Origin: Pseudomonas farris
GTDB taxonomy: Bacteria > Pseudomonadota > Gammaproteobacteria > Pseudomonadales > Pseudomonadaceae
Length of the DNA stretch: 64,000 bases
Reading direction: 5' to 3'
Assembly: GCF_019145235.1 (NCBI RefSeq)
Contig: NZ_JAHSTV010000003.1
Coordinates: 496,001 to 560,000, forward strand
In this document: one piece after another, positions 1-8,327 of the stretch
How positions within the stretch are numbered: position 1 is the first letter of the stretch
How the letters are laid out: each line of letters begins with the position of its first letter
Notes under the pieces: generated by a model
Told to the model about the DNA's origin: nothing
The model's input: only the letters and a program-made list of their open reading frames with translations
Database searches by the model: none
Program-made: the position numbers and the translations under genes

Positions 1-230
1 TTGTCATAACCGTCTTCGGTGATCAGGCCTTTTTCTTTCAGGCGATCATTGCCACCTTCGGCCAGAGTCTGACCTTGTGGTGTACGGTCGGAACCATCAG
101 CGGCAACGGTCTGGCTGAACACCGAGTGGCTGTCTTTGACTTGTGGAGTGGCCTGATCTGCGGCCGGCAAAGCAAAAGCGGTGCTGGCTAACATTGAGAG
201 GGTCAGGCTAAGCAGTAATTCGCGTTTCAT
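1..230 (-). CDS. Small exported protein of unknown function (3' end outside window)
   Basis: The reading frame starts at an ATG at 230, preceded by a strong AAGGAG site, and runs off the left edge, so the C-terminus is missing. The first 20 or so residues form a Sec signal peptide (MKRELLLSLTL, then a cut near AFA-LPA). The mature part seen is short, polar and Gly/Asp-rich, with DGSDRTPQGQTLAEGGNDRLKE, and has no cysteine or obvious catalytic motif. It is probably a small periplasmic protein. I do not recognise a family and assign no function. The next gene is divergent and starts 387 bases away. Confidence 0.7.
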   Translation of the reverse strand, partial: MKRELLLSLTLSMLASTAFALPAADQATPQVKDSHSVFSQTVAADGSDRTPQGQTLAEGGNDRLKEKGLITEDGYD

Positions 231-617
231 GATGGGTTGCTCCTTGGGAGGGCGATAAAGTGGGTACGAGGGCAATGCTACTCTCGATAAGTCGATATAA
301 AAGTTCATAAACGCAATGGTAATAATCAACAGAATTGATTGTTCGGCCGCAGCGCTCTAGAACGGGCGTTTCCTGCGAGCTTTTTTGCACTGAGGTGGGT
401 ATTTTCGACCCACTCTCGCCTCGCAAAAGTGCGGGTGCGGTAACGCCGGATGAGGGAGCAGTGTGGCCACGACCGATTATTTGAGTGTTAAACGGCTATT
501 CGGTTAAACCTGCACGCCATTTCCCAGTCCTAGATGTCATGGCAGGCCGGATCTGGCCTAACGTTTCATATGTGCGTCGCTGTCCGGGCGCTCAGTCGTA
601 TTCAGGAGCCCTGTGCA
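231..617. other. Divergent intergenic region, no gene seen
   Basis: This 387-base spacer separates the leftward small exported protein from the rightward AsmA-family gene and should hold both promoters. Positions 285-345 are A/T-rich relative to the neighbours and are a plausible promoter zone for the leftward gene. I see no convincing ORF, repeat or RNA gene. Confidence 0.5.
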
Positions 618-2693
618 ATGACGCGCACTCGTAAAATTCTTGCCTGGACCTTTGCCAGCCTCGTTGTCCTGCTGGCCGTCCTGGTGCTGATCATCGCGTT
701 CTTCGATTGGAACCGGATCAAACCGCCCCTGAACGCCAAGGTGTCCGAAGAACTGCAACGTCCATTCGCCATCAATGGCAACCTTGCGGTGGTCTGGCAG
801 CGCCAGCCTGACGAGGGCGGTTGGCGAGCCTGGGTGCCGTGGCCGCATGTGGTGGCCGAGGATCTGAGCCTGGGCAACCCGGACTGGTCGAAGCAACCGC
901 AGATGGCCACCCTCAAACGTGTCGAGCTGCGTATTTCGCCATTGGCTTTGCTCGCGCAGCGGGTGGTGATCCCGCGTATCGACCTGACTGAACCCAATGC
1001 CGACCTGCAACGTCTGGCTGATGGTCGCGCCAACTGGACGTTCAAGTTCGATCCCAAAGATCCCGACGCCGAGCCTTCGAACTGGGTGCTGGACATCGGT
1101 GCCATCGGCTTCGACAAAGGCCACGTCATGCTCGACGACCAAAAGCTGAAGACTCAGCTTGATCTGCTTATCGACCCGTTGGGCAAACCGATTCCGTTCA
1201 GCGACATTGTCGGAGACAAAGCGGCAAAAAAAGCGGTTGAAAAGGGTGGTTCGCCACAGGATTACGCCTTCGCACTGAAGGTCAAAGGCCAATACCACGG
1301 TCAGAATCTTGTGGGCCAGGGCAAGACCGGCGGCTTGTTGGCTTTACAGGACGCCACCAAGCCGTTCCCGCTTCAAGCGCAAATGAAGATCGCCGACACC
1401 AGCGTCGAACTGGCCGGTACGCTCACCGATCCATTGAACCTCGGCGCCCTGGATTTGCGCCTGAAACTGGCCGGGGCCAGCCTGGGTAATCTCTATCCAC
1501 TGATTGGCGTGACGCTGCCGGATACTCCGCCTTACGCCACCGACGGGCACTTGGTTGCCAAGTTGAACGAGCCGGGCGGGGCGGTGTACCGCTATGAGGC
1601 GTTCAATGGCACCATCGGCGAGAGCGATATCCATGGCAACCTGACCTACGTTGCGAGCCAGCCGAGACCCAAACTCAGCGGGGCGCTGGAGTCCAATCAA
1701 CTGCTGTTTACCGACCTGGCCCCATTGATCGGTGCCGATTCCAACGCCAAGCAAAAGGACCGCGGGGGTGAAAGCAAGCAGCCGGCGGATAAGCTGCTAC
1801 CAGTCGAGGAGTTCAGGACTGAGCGCTGGCGCGATATGGACGCCGACGTTGAATTCACCGGCAAACGTATCGTCCACAGTGCAAAACTGCCGTTCACCGA
1901 TCTCTACACCCATGTGGTGCTGACCGATGGCGTGCTTAGCCTCGAGCCCCTGCGTTTCGGCGTGGCCGGCGGCAATCTGGATGCACAGATTCGTCTGGAC
2001 GGGCGCACCGAGCCTTTGGAAGGCCGGGCCAAACTGACGGCGCGCAAGTTCAAGCTCAAGCAGCTATTCCCCACCCTGGAGCGGATGAAAACCAGTTTCG
2101 GTGAGCTTAATGGCGACGCCGATCTTGTCGGTCGTGGCAACTCGGTGGCCAAGCTGCTGGGCACTGCCGACGGCAATTTGAAGATGCTGATCAATGACGG
2201 CGCGATCAGTCGCGAGTTGATGGAGTTGGCGGGGCTCAACGTCGGCAATTATGTAGTGGGCAAGATCTTTGGTGACAAGGAAGTGAAGATCAATTGCGCG
2301 GCGGCCGACTTCGAGATCAAGGCAGGTCTGGCGACCACGCGGCTGTTCGTTTTCGATACCGAGACCGCGATCGTCTACGTCGACGGCACGGCAAACATGG
2401 CGACCGAGCAACTGGACCTGACCATCTCCCCGGAATCCAAGGGCTGGCGCTTGATTTCGCTGCGTTCGCCGCTGTATGTTCGGGGCAAGTTCATCAAGCC
2501 GGATGCGGGCGTGAAACCGGTGCCGTTGATGCTGCGTGGGGCCGGGATGGTTGCACTGGGTGTGATTGCCGCGCCGGCGGCGGGCTTGCTGGCGTTGATA
2601 GCCCCCAGCGCTGGTGAGCCCAATCAGTGTGCGCCGTTGCTGGAGCAGATGAAGGCGGGCAAGGCGCCGGTGACGGTTAAACCTACCAAGTAA
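618..2693 (+). CDS. AsmA family protein
   Basis: A 691-residue protein of the AsmA/YhjG type. Its N-terminus is one membrane anchor (residues about 7-29, AWTFASLVVLLAVLVLIIAF) followed by a large periplasmic region of beta-rich AsmA repeats. In this family such proteins sit in the inner membrane and form long grooves linked to outer-membrane lipid homeostasis. That role is family knowledge; nothing here shows the substrate. I chose the ATG at 618 because it has an AGGAGC site and places the anchor at the very N-terminus; an in-frame ATG at 534 would add 28 unlikely residues. The gene is followed by a REP pair and stands alone. Confidence 0.85.
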   Translation: MTRTRKILAWTFASLVVLLAVLVLIIAFFDWNRIKPPLNAKVSEELQRPFAINGNLAVVWQRQPDEGGWRAWVPWPHVVAEDLSLGNPDWSKQPQMATLKRVELRISPLALLAQRVVIPRIDLTEPNADLQRLADGRANWTFKFDPKDPDAEPSNWVLDIGAIGFDKGHVMLDDQKLKTQLDLLIDPLGKPIPFSDIVGDKAAKKAVEKGGSPQDYAFALKVKGQYHGQNLVGQGKTGGLLALQDATKPFPLQAQMKIADTSVELAGTLTDPLNLGALDLRLKLAGASLGNLYPLIGVTLPDTPPYATDGHLVAKLNEPGGAVYRYEAFNGTIGESDIHGNLTYVASQPRPKLSGALESNQLLFTDLAPLIGADSNAKQKDRGGESKQPADKLLPVEEFRTERWRDMDADVEFTGKRIVHSAKLPFTDLYTHVVLTDGVLSLEPLRFGVAGGNLDAQIRLDGRTEPLEGRAKLTARKFKLKQLFPTLERMKTSFGELNGDADLVGRGNSVAKLLGTADGNLKMLINDGAISRELMELAGLNVGNYVVGKIFGDKEVKINCAAADFEIKAGLATTRLFVFDTETAIVYVDGTANMATEQLDLTISPESKGWRLISLRSPLYVRGKFIKPDAGVKPVPLMLRGAGMVALGVIAAPAAGLLALIAPSAGEPNQCAPLLEQMKAGKAPVTVKPTK

Positions 2694-2713
2694 CTTTCGG
2701 CGTCTGTGAAGAC

Positions 2714-2792
2714 GCCATCGCGAGCAGGCTCGCTCCCACAATGGACCTGTGTTTACAGGAAAAATGTGGGAGCGAGCCTGCTCGCGATGGCG
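2714..2792. repeat. REP pair (inverted), GAGCAGGCTCGC variant
   Basis: Two inverted copies of the Pseudomonas REP palindrome flank a short spacer. The core here is GCGAGCAGGCTCGCTCCCAC (2719-2738) rather than the AAGCCCGC form used at the other sites. It lies between the convergent ends of the AsmA gene and the LysR gene and may stabilise both transcript ends. Confidence 0.85.
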
Positions 2793-2833
2793 ATATGCCC
2801 GACGCTACAGATCTTTCAGAATGCAATCGAAGC

Positions 2834-3766
2834 CTACACGGGAATGAGTTCTCCCGAAGGCTGCGATCTTGGCAATAAACCAGACAACCGAGCCTCCTCC
2901 TGCAACCACGCAAAAAATGCCCGCACCGGCGGATGCCGTTCACGGCCTGGTACACACAGCGCACTGTATCCGGCCCCGTCGACCTGAATGTCCCCCCGAT
3001 AAGGCAGCAGCACACCGCTGGCCACACTCTCCGACACCAGAATATTGCTCGCCAGCACCAGGCCTTGCCCGGCGATGGCGGCTTGCAGGGCGTAATGCTC
3101 TTCGTCGTATTCACGCACCGCCGGTTGCGCGGCCAGCCAGGTTTCGCCGGACTGCGCGCACCAAGCCTCCCAGCCATGGGCATACAGCTTGGAGTTGTGC
3201 CAGCGCACGCTGATCAAGGTAGGTACCCGACTGGGTGCCAAGGCCACTTGTTCAGGCGAGCCATAGACCCCGAAGGACTCGTCGAACAGGCACAAACCAT
3301 ACAGGTTCGGATAATCGTCGAGGCTGTAACGCACCACCAGATCGAGGCTGGCGTCCTGATGCAAATCGATCACTTCGCAGTGAGTGTCCAGGCGCAGGCT
3401 GATGTTCGGATGACGGGCGTAAAACCGTCCCAGCCGCGGCACCAGCCAGAGGGCGGCGAAGGCGGCCGTGGTGGAAATCGTCAGGCTCGTGCCGCTGCGT
3501 TGCGGGCGCAAGGTATCGACGCTCTGCGCCACTTCCAGCAGGGCGCCGTGCAGGCTGCGGAACAGCCGTTCGCCGCATTCGGTAAGGCGCACCTGCCGTG
3601 GCAGTCGTTCGAACAACGGCACGCCGAGCCAGTTTTCCAGGGAGCGGATTTGATGCGAGACCGCCGTCGGCGTCACAGAGAGCTCTTCGGCGGCGGCCTT
3701 GAAGCTCAACAGGCGCGAGGCGGATTCGAAGGCGCGCAGGGCAGTCAGCGGCAAAGAGGCAAACAT
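2834..3766 (-). CDS. LysR-family transcriptional regulator (GcvA-like)
   Basis: A 310-residue LysR-type regulator. Residues about 5-65 form the winged helix-turn-helix (SFKAAAEELSVTPTAVSHQI, then LFERLPRQVRLTECG), followed by a type-2 periplasmic-binding-like effector domain of the GcvA/AmpR kind. The ATG at 3766 is chosen because GGAG lies 8 bases upstream and the protein then begins MFASLPLTALRAFE, the usual start of this subfamily; ATGs further upstream give no extra domain. It is divergent from the azoreductase gene across 122 bases, the standard arrangement for a LysR regulator and its target, so it probably controls the azoreductase/SMR pair. The inducer is unknown. Confidence 0.88.
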   Translation of the reverse strand: MFASLPLTALRAFESASRLLSFKAAAEELSVTPTAVSHQIRSLENWLGVPLFERLPRQVRLTECGERLFRSLHGALLEVAQSVDTLRPQRSGTSLTISTTAAFAALWLVPRLGRFYARHPNISLRLDTHCEVIDLHQDASLDLVVRYSLDDYPNLYGLCLFDESFGVYGSPEQVALAPSRVPTLISVRWHNSKLYAHGWEAWCAQSGETWLAAQPAVREYDEEHYALQAAIAGQGLVLASNILVSESVASGVLLPYRGDIQVDGAGYSALCVPGRERHPPVRAFFAWLQEEARLSGLLPRSQPSGELIPV

Positions 3767-3888
3767 TTTAAAACTCCATGGATGAAATGGATTCATCCAG
3801 ACTGATTTCTGTTCATTTGAAGATAGGCGGCTGCGCGCTTCAAACTGCACGCCAAGCCGTTTAAGTTTAGCCCTTCAAGGAGATTCAG

Positions 3889-4527
3889 ATGAGCAGAATT
3901 CTTGCCATTCACGCCAGCCCCCGTGGCGACCGTTCACATTCGCGGCGTTTGGCCGAGGTGTTTCTTTGCGCCTGGCAGGTCCGCAACCCGCAGTCGCAAC
4001 TGACCCGCCGTGAAGTCGGTCGGGCGTTGATTCCAGCTGTCAACGAAGCGTTTGTGGCGGCCGCTTTTCATCCGGAACCCGAAGCGCGACCACTGTCGAT
4101 GCAGGCCGACCTGGCACTCAGCGATGAATTGGTGGGGGAGTTGCTCGGCCATGATCTGTTGGTGATTTCCACACCGATGTACAACTTCAGTGTGCCCAGC
4201 GGCCTCAAGGCCTGGATCGACCAGATAGTGCGGCTCGGGCTGACGTTCAATCACACCCTGGACAACGGCGTCGCTCAGTACGAACCGCTGGTGCGGGGCA
4301 AGAAGGCATTGATCGTCACCAGTCGCGGCGGATTTGGCTTCGGCCCCGGCGGTGAACTTGAAGCGATGAACCATGCCGATCCATTGCTGCGCACGGCATT
4401 AGGGTTTATCGGCATCACCGACGTCACCGTGGTCGCCGCCGAGGGTGAGGAGTCCGCCGAGCGCACGTTCCAGGTGTCCGTGGCCGAGGCCGAGCAGCGT
4501 TTGCTGGCGCTGGCCAGGGAGTTCTAG
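3889..4527 (+). CDS. FMN-dependent NADH:quinone oxidoreductase / azoreductase (AzoR/AcpD family)
   Basis: A 212-residue flavodoxin-like protein. The N-terminal phosphate-binding loop for FMN is seen in [20 protein letters not shown], the second FMN segment in [20 protein letters not shown] (about residues 99-118), and a third glycine-rich loop in [11 protein letters not shown]. Family members reduce quinones and azo compounds with two electrons and protect against electrophiles in the cytoplasm. AAGGAG sits just upstream of the ATG. The stop codon directly abuts the ATG of the SMR exporter, so the two are translationally coupled. The divergent LysR gene is the likely regulator. Confidence 0.88.
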   Translation: MSRILAIHASPRGDRSHSRRLAEVFLCAWQVRNPQSQLTRREVGRALIPAVNEAFVAAAFHPEPEARPLSMQADLALSDELVGELLGHDLLVISTPMYNFSVPSGLKAWIDQIVRLGLTFNHTLDNGVAQYEPLVRGKKALIVTSRGGFGFGPGGELEAMNHADPLLRTALGFIGITDVTVVAAEGEESAERTFQVSVAEAEQRLLALAREF

Positions 4528-4833
4528 ATGGCCTGGTTGTTCTTGTTGATCGCCGCCGGGTTCGAAGTCACCTTCGCCATGGGCATGAAGTACGCCGAAG
4601 GCTTCACACGGCTCTGGCCGTCAGTCATTACGGTGGTGGCCGCGGTGGGCGGGATTTACTTCCTGACCTTGGCCATGCGCGAATTGCCGGTGAGCATCGC
4701 CTACCCGATCTGGACCGCTATCGGTTCGCTGGGCACGGTGTTTCTCGGCTTTGCGCTGCTCGGCGAAAGCCTGACCGCGCTCAAGCTGGTGTCGGTCGGG
4801 CTAATTGTGGCGGGCGTGGTGGGGTTGAAGTAA
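4528..4833 (+). CDS. Small multidrug resistance (SMR) transporter, SugE/Gdx-like
   Basis: A 101-residue protein with four predicted membrane helices, the SMR length and layout. The conserved membrane glutamate is E13, and Y59 and W62 (AYPIWTAIG) are kept as in SugE/Gdx guanidinium exporters; the GFTRLWPS loop is also SugE-like. Position 16 is Phe, where I recall Trp in Gdx proteins, so substrate specificity is open between guanidinium-type and quaternary-ammonium-type cations. It works as an antiparallel dimer in this family, exchanging cation for protons. Its ATG follows immediately after the azoreductase stop, so it is the second gene of that operon. Confidence 0.82.
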   Translation: MAWLFLLIAAGFEVTFAMGMKYAEGFTRLWPSVITVVAAVGGIYFLTLAMRELPVSIAYPIWTAIGSLGTVFLGFALLGESLTALKLVSVGLIVAGVVGLK

Positions 4834-4939
4834 GCGATGTCATAGACTGGTCGTTGAGTTGTCATCTTGGGTGGCGATGCTTGGCTGATGCCTTGCATCC
4901 AGCCTTGCTTCATCTCACCGATCACAAGGATGTTCATCC

Positions 4940-5830
4940 ATGTCGCAAGGTTCCGCCACGCGTTACCCCTTGGTGTTGGTCCCGGGGATGCTCGGGTTTA
5001 TCCGTCTGCTGCTCTATCCCTATTGGTACGGAATCATTTCGGCGCTGCGCCGGGATGGGGCGACCGTGATTGCGGTGCAGGTCTCACCGCTCAACTCCAC
5101 CGAGGTACGCGGCGAGCAATTGCTGGCGCGGATCGAGGAGATTCTGCGCGAAACCGGGGCCGAGAAGGTCAACCTGATCGGTCACAGCCAGGGCTCATTG
5201 ACCGCCCGTTACGCCGCGGCAAAACGCCCGGACCAGGTGGCTTCGGTGACCTCGGTAGCCGGGCCGAATCACGGCTCGGAGCTGGCGGACCATCTGCACA
5301 CCCATTATCCGGCTGACAGCGCCAAGGGCCGGCTACTGAGCTTTTTACTGTGGCTGATCAGCGCGTTGATGTGTCTGCTGGAAACCGGCTACCGCGGGCC
5401 GAGACTGCCGGTGGATATCCCGGCTTCGCACCAATCCCTGACGACGGCGGGCGTGGCGCTGTTCAATCAGCGTTATCCACAAGGTCTGCCTGACACTTGG
5501 GGCGGGCATGGTCCGGAAGTGGTCAATGGCGTGCGTTATTACTCCTGGTCCGGAACCTTGCAGCCGGGCAAGACCGATCGCGGGTGCAACCTGTTCGACG
5601 GGACTAACCGCAGTTGCCGGTTGTTTGCCAGGACGTTCGTGCACGAGGCGGGGCATTGCGACGGGATGGTCGGGCGTTACAGCTCGCATTTGGGGACGGT
5701 GATTGGCGATGAATACCCGATGGATCACTTTGATATCGTCAACCAATCACTGGGGTTGGTGGGCAAGGGGGCAGAGCCGGTGCGGTTGTTTGTCGAGCAT
5801 GCGGCGCGGTTGAAGGCTGCGGGGGTTTAG
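4940..5830 (+). CDS. Alpha/beta-hydrolase, family I.1-type triacylglycerol lipase
   Basis: A 296-residue lipase resembling the P. fragi enzyme. The oxyanion segment YPLVLVPGMLGF is followed by the nucleophile elbow GHSQG with S83. D241 (in CDGMVGRYSSH) and H263 (in PMDHFD) complete the triad, in the family I.1 spacing. SVTSVAGPNHGSELAD and YYSWSG are further signatures. No signal peptide is present and no lipase-specific foldase gene follows, unlike secreted family I.1 lipases, so a cytoplasmic or non-classically exported enzyme is possible. AAGGA lies 9 bases before the ATG. Monocistronic, bounded by a REP pair. Confidence 0.88.
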   Translation: MSQGSATRYPLVLVPGMLGFIRLLLYPYWYGIISALRRDGATVIAVQVSPLNSTEVRGEQLLARIEEILRETGAEKVNLIGHSQGSLTARYAAAKRPDQVASVTSVAGPNHGSELADHLHTHYPADSAKGRLLSFLLWLISALMCLLETGYRGPRLPVDIPASHQSLTTAGVALFNQRYPQGLPDTWGGHGPEVVNGVRYYSWSGTLQPGKTDRGCNLFDGTNRSCRLFARTFVHEAGHCDGMVGRYSSHLGTVIGDEYPMDHFDIVNQSLGLVGKGAEPVRLFVEHAARLKAAGV

Positions 5831-5851
5831 CAGTCAGACCGTGTCATCGTT

Positions 5852-5936
5852 CTTCGCGAGCAAGCCCGCTCCCACAGTTGACCGCGTTTAGACAGGCAAC
5901 GCCGATCAAATGTGGGAGCGGGCTTGCTCGCGAAAG
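5852..5936. repeat. REP pair (inverted)
   Basis: Two head-to-head REP palindromes (GCGAGCAAGCCCGCTCCCAC and its reverse) with a spacer of about 33 bases, between the convergent lipase and EamA genes. The pair can fold into one long hairpin. Confidence 0.9.
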
Positions 5937-5943
5937 CGTCAGA

Positions 5944-6831
5944 TCAGGCAACACTCACCTTACGGCCCAACACCGTCGTCCAGCGCTCGGAAAGAATCAC
6001 CCCACCCAACGTCAACACCCCACCCACCAAGTGATACAGCGCCAACTGTTCATGCAGCACCACCGCCGCAATCAGTGCCGTGATCAACGGCAGCAAATTG
6101 AAAAACAGCGTGGTCCGGCTCGGCCCCAGTCGCACCACGGCCTGCATCCACGCCAGCGGCGCAAGCATCGAGGCCAGCAGGCAGGCGTAGAGCACCAGCG
6201 GGATGTTCTGCAGGGTCGGGCCGATTTTCGGTGAGGCGAGGAACAGCGGAAACAGCACCACCACCGCGACCAACACCTGCAAATACAACAACACCAGCGG
6301 CGGCAAACGCAGCTGCCATTTTTTCAGCAAGGTGCTGTAAATCGCATACGCCAGCGTGGCGATCAGCATCATCGCGTCGCCCAGGTTCACCCCGTGTTCC
6401 AGCAACGCGCCAAGGCTGCCGGACGACACCACCACCAAAACCCCCGCAAACGACAACACCGCACCGGCCAGTGCGCCGGCGGTCAGGCGTTGGCCGAGGC
6501 TGACAATCGCCATGGCCAGCGACATCAACGGCATCAGCGACAAAATGATCCCCATGTTGGTGGCTGAAGTCAGCGTCGCAGCGAAGTAAGCCAGGCTCTG
6601 ATAAACCGCCATGCCAAGCACGCCGAGGATGAAAATCCTGCCCAGGTTCGGGCGGATCAACGGCCAGTGGGTGATTACCGGTTTAAGCATGAAAGGCGTG
6701 AACAGCAGTGCGGCCAGCAGCCAGCGGTAGAAACCGATTTCGGCGGGAAAGATCGCGCCGACCGCCAGTTTGTTGATCACGGTGTTGCCGGCCCAAATGA
6801 GAATGGCCAGCAGGGGGTAAGCGTATTGCAT
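5944..6831 (-). CDS. DMT-superfamily transporter, two EamA domains
   Basis: A 295-residue inner-membrane protein with ten predicted helices and an internal duplication, typical of the EamA/RhaT exporters. The first half begins YPLLAILIWAGNTVINKLAV and the second LIATLAYAIYSTLLKKW; ALIAAVVLHEQLALYHLVGGVLTLGGVILSE-like segments close the second repeat. Members export metabolites such as amino acids or drugs; the substrate cannot be read from sequence. It is divergent from an AraC-type regulator with a 97-base spacer, as in the E. coli nimT/nimR pair, so the neighbour is the probable regulator. It ends next to a REP pair. Confidence 0.85.
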   Translation of the reverse strand: MQYAYPLLAILIWAGNTVINKLAVGAIFPAEIGFYRWLLAALLFTPFMLKPVITHWPLIRPNLGRIFILGVLGMAVYQSLAYFAATLTSATNMGIILSLMPLMSLAMAIVSLGQRLTAGALAGAVLSFAGVLVVVSSGSLGALLEHGVNLGDAMMLIATLAYAIYSTLLKKWQLRLPPLVLLYLQVLVAVVVLFPLFLASPKIGPTLQNIPLVLYACLLASMLAPLAWMQAVVRLGPSRTTLFFNLLPLITALIAAVVLHEQLALYHLVGGVLTLGGVILSERWTTVLGRKVSVA

Positions 6832-6928
6832 CGGGAAAAACCAGAACGTTAATGAAGGGTGATTATCCGCTTGTCTGAATCAATGCCTATACTTCGATCC
6901 AGACAACCTGCCCCTGATTCCGGACAGC

Positions 6929-7717
6929 ATGAACAGCAAACACATCGACCTGCTGGATTTCAGCGAACTGCCGGCCCCGGTCTATTTCCGCTATGCCGAC
7001 TTCAACACCCACGAATACGCCTCGGCCCACCATCATCCTTGGGGCACCCTCGAGTATTCGGCCAATGGGGTCTTGCACATGGAAATCGGCAGCCGCCGCT
7101 TCATGTCGCCGCCGCAATACGCGGTGTGGGTGCCGCCCGGGACCGAGCACAGTTTCTATAGCAATCAGCCGATCAACTATCGCGCCGTCTGTCTCGCGCC
7201 GACGCTGTGCCGCGATCTGCCGCAGCAGGCCTGCACCCTGGCGATCAGCGACATTCTCAAGGCGATCCTGAAAGACTTCGCCACCCGCGATGTGAAAATT
7301 CCCGAGCACGATGCAGACAAGCGTCTGGCTCAAGTGCTGGTGGACCAACTGCAACAGGCGCCGATGCATGAGTGTTACTTGCCCTACGCCAGCAGCACCG
7401 GGCTGCTCGCAATCCTTGAAGCCTTGCAGACCGAGCCTGGGGACAACCGGCCATTGGCGCACTGGGCCGGGCAAATTCACGTCAGCGAACGCACGTTGGC
7501 CCGGCAGTTTGTTCGCGAATTGGGCATGAGTTTCGGGGAGTGGCGGCAACGGCTGCGGTTTCTGGCAGCGATCGAAGCGCTGGACAGCCAGCGCAGCATT
7601 CAGGAAATCGCCTTCGACATGGGTTACAGCACCGGCTCGGCATTCATCGCGATGTTTCAGCGTCAGGCCGGGTGCACGCCTGAGCAATATCGACGCAGCC
7701 ACCTCGATAGCAGGTGA
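6929..7717 (+). CDS. AraC-family transcriptional regulator (cupin sensor)
   Basis: A 262-residue regulator. The N-terminal cupin-like sensor spans about residues 20-100 (HHHPWGTLEYSANGVLHMEI, then PPQYAVWVPPGTEHSF). The C-terminal double helix-turn-helix spans about 160-258 (WAGQIHVSERTLARQFVREL, then IQEIAFDMGYSTGSAFIAMF). This is the layout of E. coli NimR. It is transcribed away from the EamA transporter gene, which it probably controls. The ATG at 6929 gives the family-typical N-terminus; the ribosome site is weak (GGA). Confidence 0.87.
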   Translation: MNSKHIDLLDFSELPAPVYFRYADFNTHEYASAHHHPWGTLEYSANGVLHMEIGSRRFMSPPQYAVWVPPGTEHSFYSNQPINYRAVCLAPTLCRDLPQQACTLAISDILKAILKDFATRDVKIPEHDADKRLAQVLVDQLQQAPMHECYLPYASSTGLLAILEALQTEPGDNRPLAHWAGQIHVSERTLARQFVRELGMSFGEWRQRLRFLAAIEALDSQRSIQEIAFDMGYSTGSAFIAMFQRQAGCTPEQYRRSHLDSR

Positions 7718-7789
7718 ACGTGTAACAGGCTTTGTCTACACTCCGAAACGAGGCCGCATCCATCGGTGCGGCAACAAGGAGAACACTCC

Positions 7790-8095
7790 ATGAAGATGTT
7801 GCGTGCCCCGTTGTTGATGGTCGGTTTGCTGCTCTGCTCCCAAGGTTTCGCCGCCACTGCCCAACAGAACAAAATGACCACCTGCAATGCCGATGCTACC
7901 GCCAAAAGCCTCAAGGGCGACGAGCGCAAAGCCTTCATGAGCACCTGCCTCAAAGCCGCGCCGGCCGCCGATGCCGCCAAGCCAATGACCCCTCAACAAG
8001 AAAAGATGAAAACCTGCAACACCACCGCCACCACCCAGGCCCTCACGGGCGATGCGCGCAAAACCTTCATGAGCGAATGCCTGAAGAAGAAATAA
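7790..8095 (+). CDS. PsiF-repeat periplasmic protein
   Basis: A 101-residue secreted protein. The signal peptide is MKMLRAPLLMVGLLLCSQGFA, and the mature chain is two tandem PsiF repeats of about 30 residues. Each reads C-N-x(2)-A-T-x(2)-L-x-G-D-x-R-K-x-F-M-S-x-C-L-K, with a Cys at each end that may form a disulfide. PsiF is phosphate-starvation-inducible in E. coli; its biochemical role is unknown. The ATG at 7790 has AAGGAG 8 bases upstream, which fixes the start. No Pho box was recognised upstream. Monocistronic. Confidence 0.85.
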   Translation: MKMLRAPLLMVGLLLCSQGFAATAQQNKMTTCNADATAKSLKGDERKAFMSTCLKAAPAADAAKPMTPQQEKMKTCNTTATTQALTGDARKTFMSECLKKK

Positions 8096-8140
8096 GCAGC
8101 GCGGTTAGCTCGGGAGGCTTCGTGGCGGTTGTGCTGGCCC

Positions 8141-8238
8141 CTTCGCGAGCAAGCCCGCTCCCACATTTATTCTCTGGTGGGCACAGATAGTGCGTTCACA
8201 GTAGATCCAGTGTGGGAGCGGGCTTGCCCGCGAAGGGG
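8141..8238. repeat. REP pair (inverted)
   Basis: Two inverted REP copies follow the psiF-like gene; the right copy has one change in the core (GGCTTGCCCGCGAA). Both carry the flanking GGGGCC / GGCCCC extension. Confidence 0.88.
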
Positions 8239-8327
8239 CCAGTAAGGCCGACCGACACAATCCCTAGTGCTCGCCCCGGAACGCTGGCAGACTGCCAATC
8301 CTTTTACGTCGTTCGTTTTGAGGCTGT

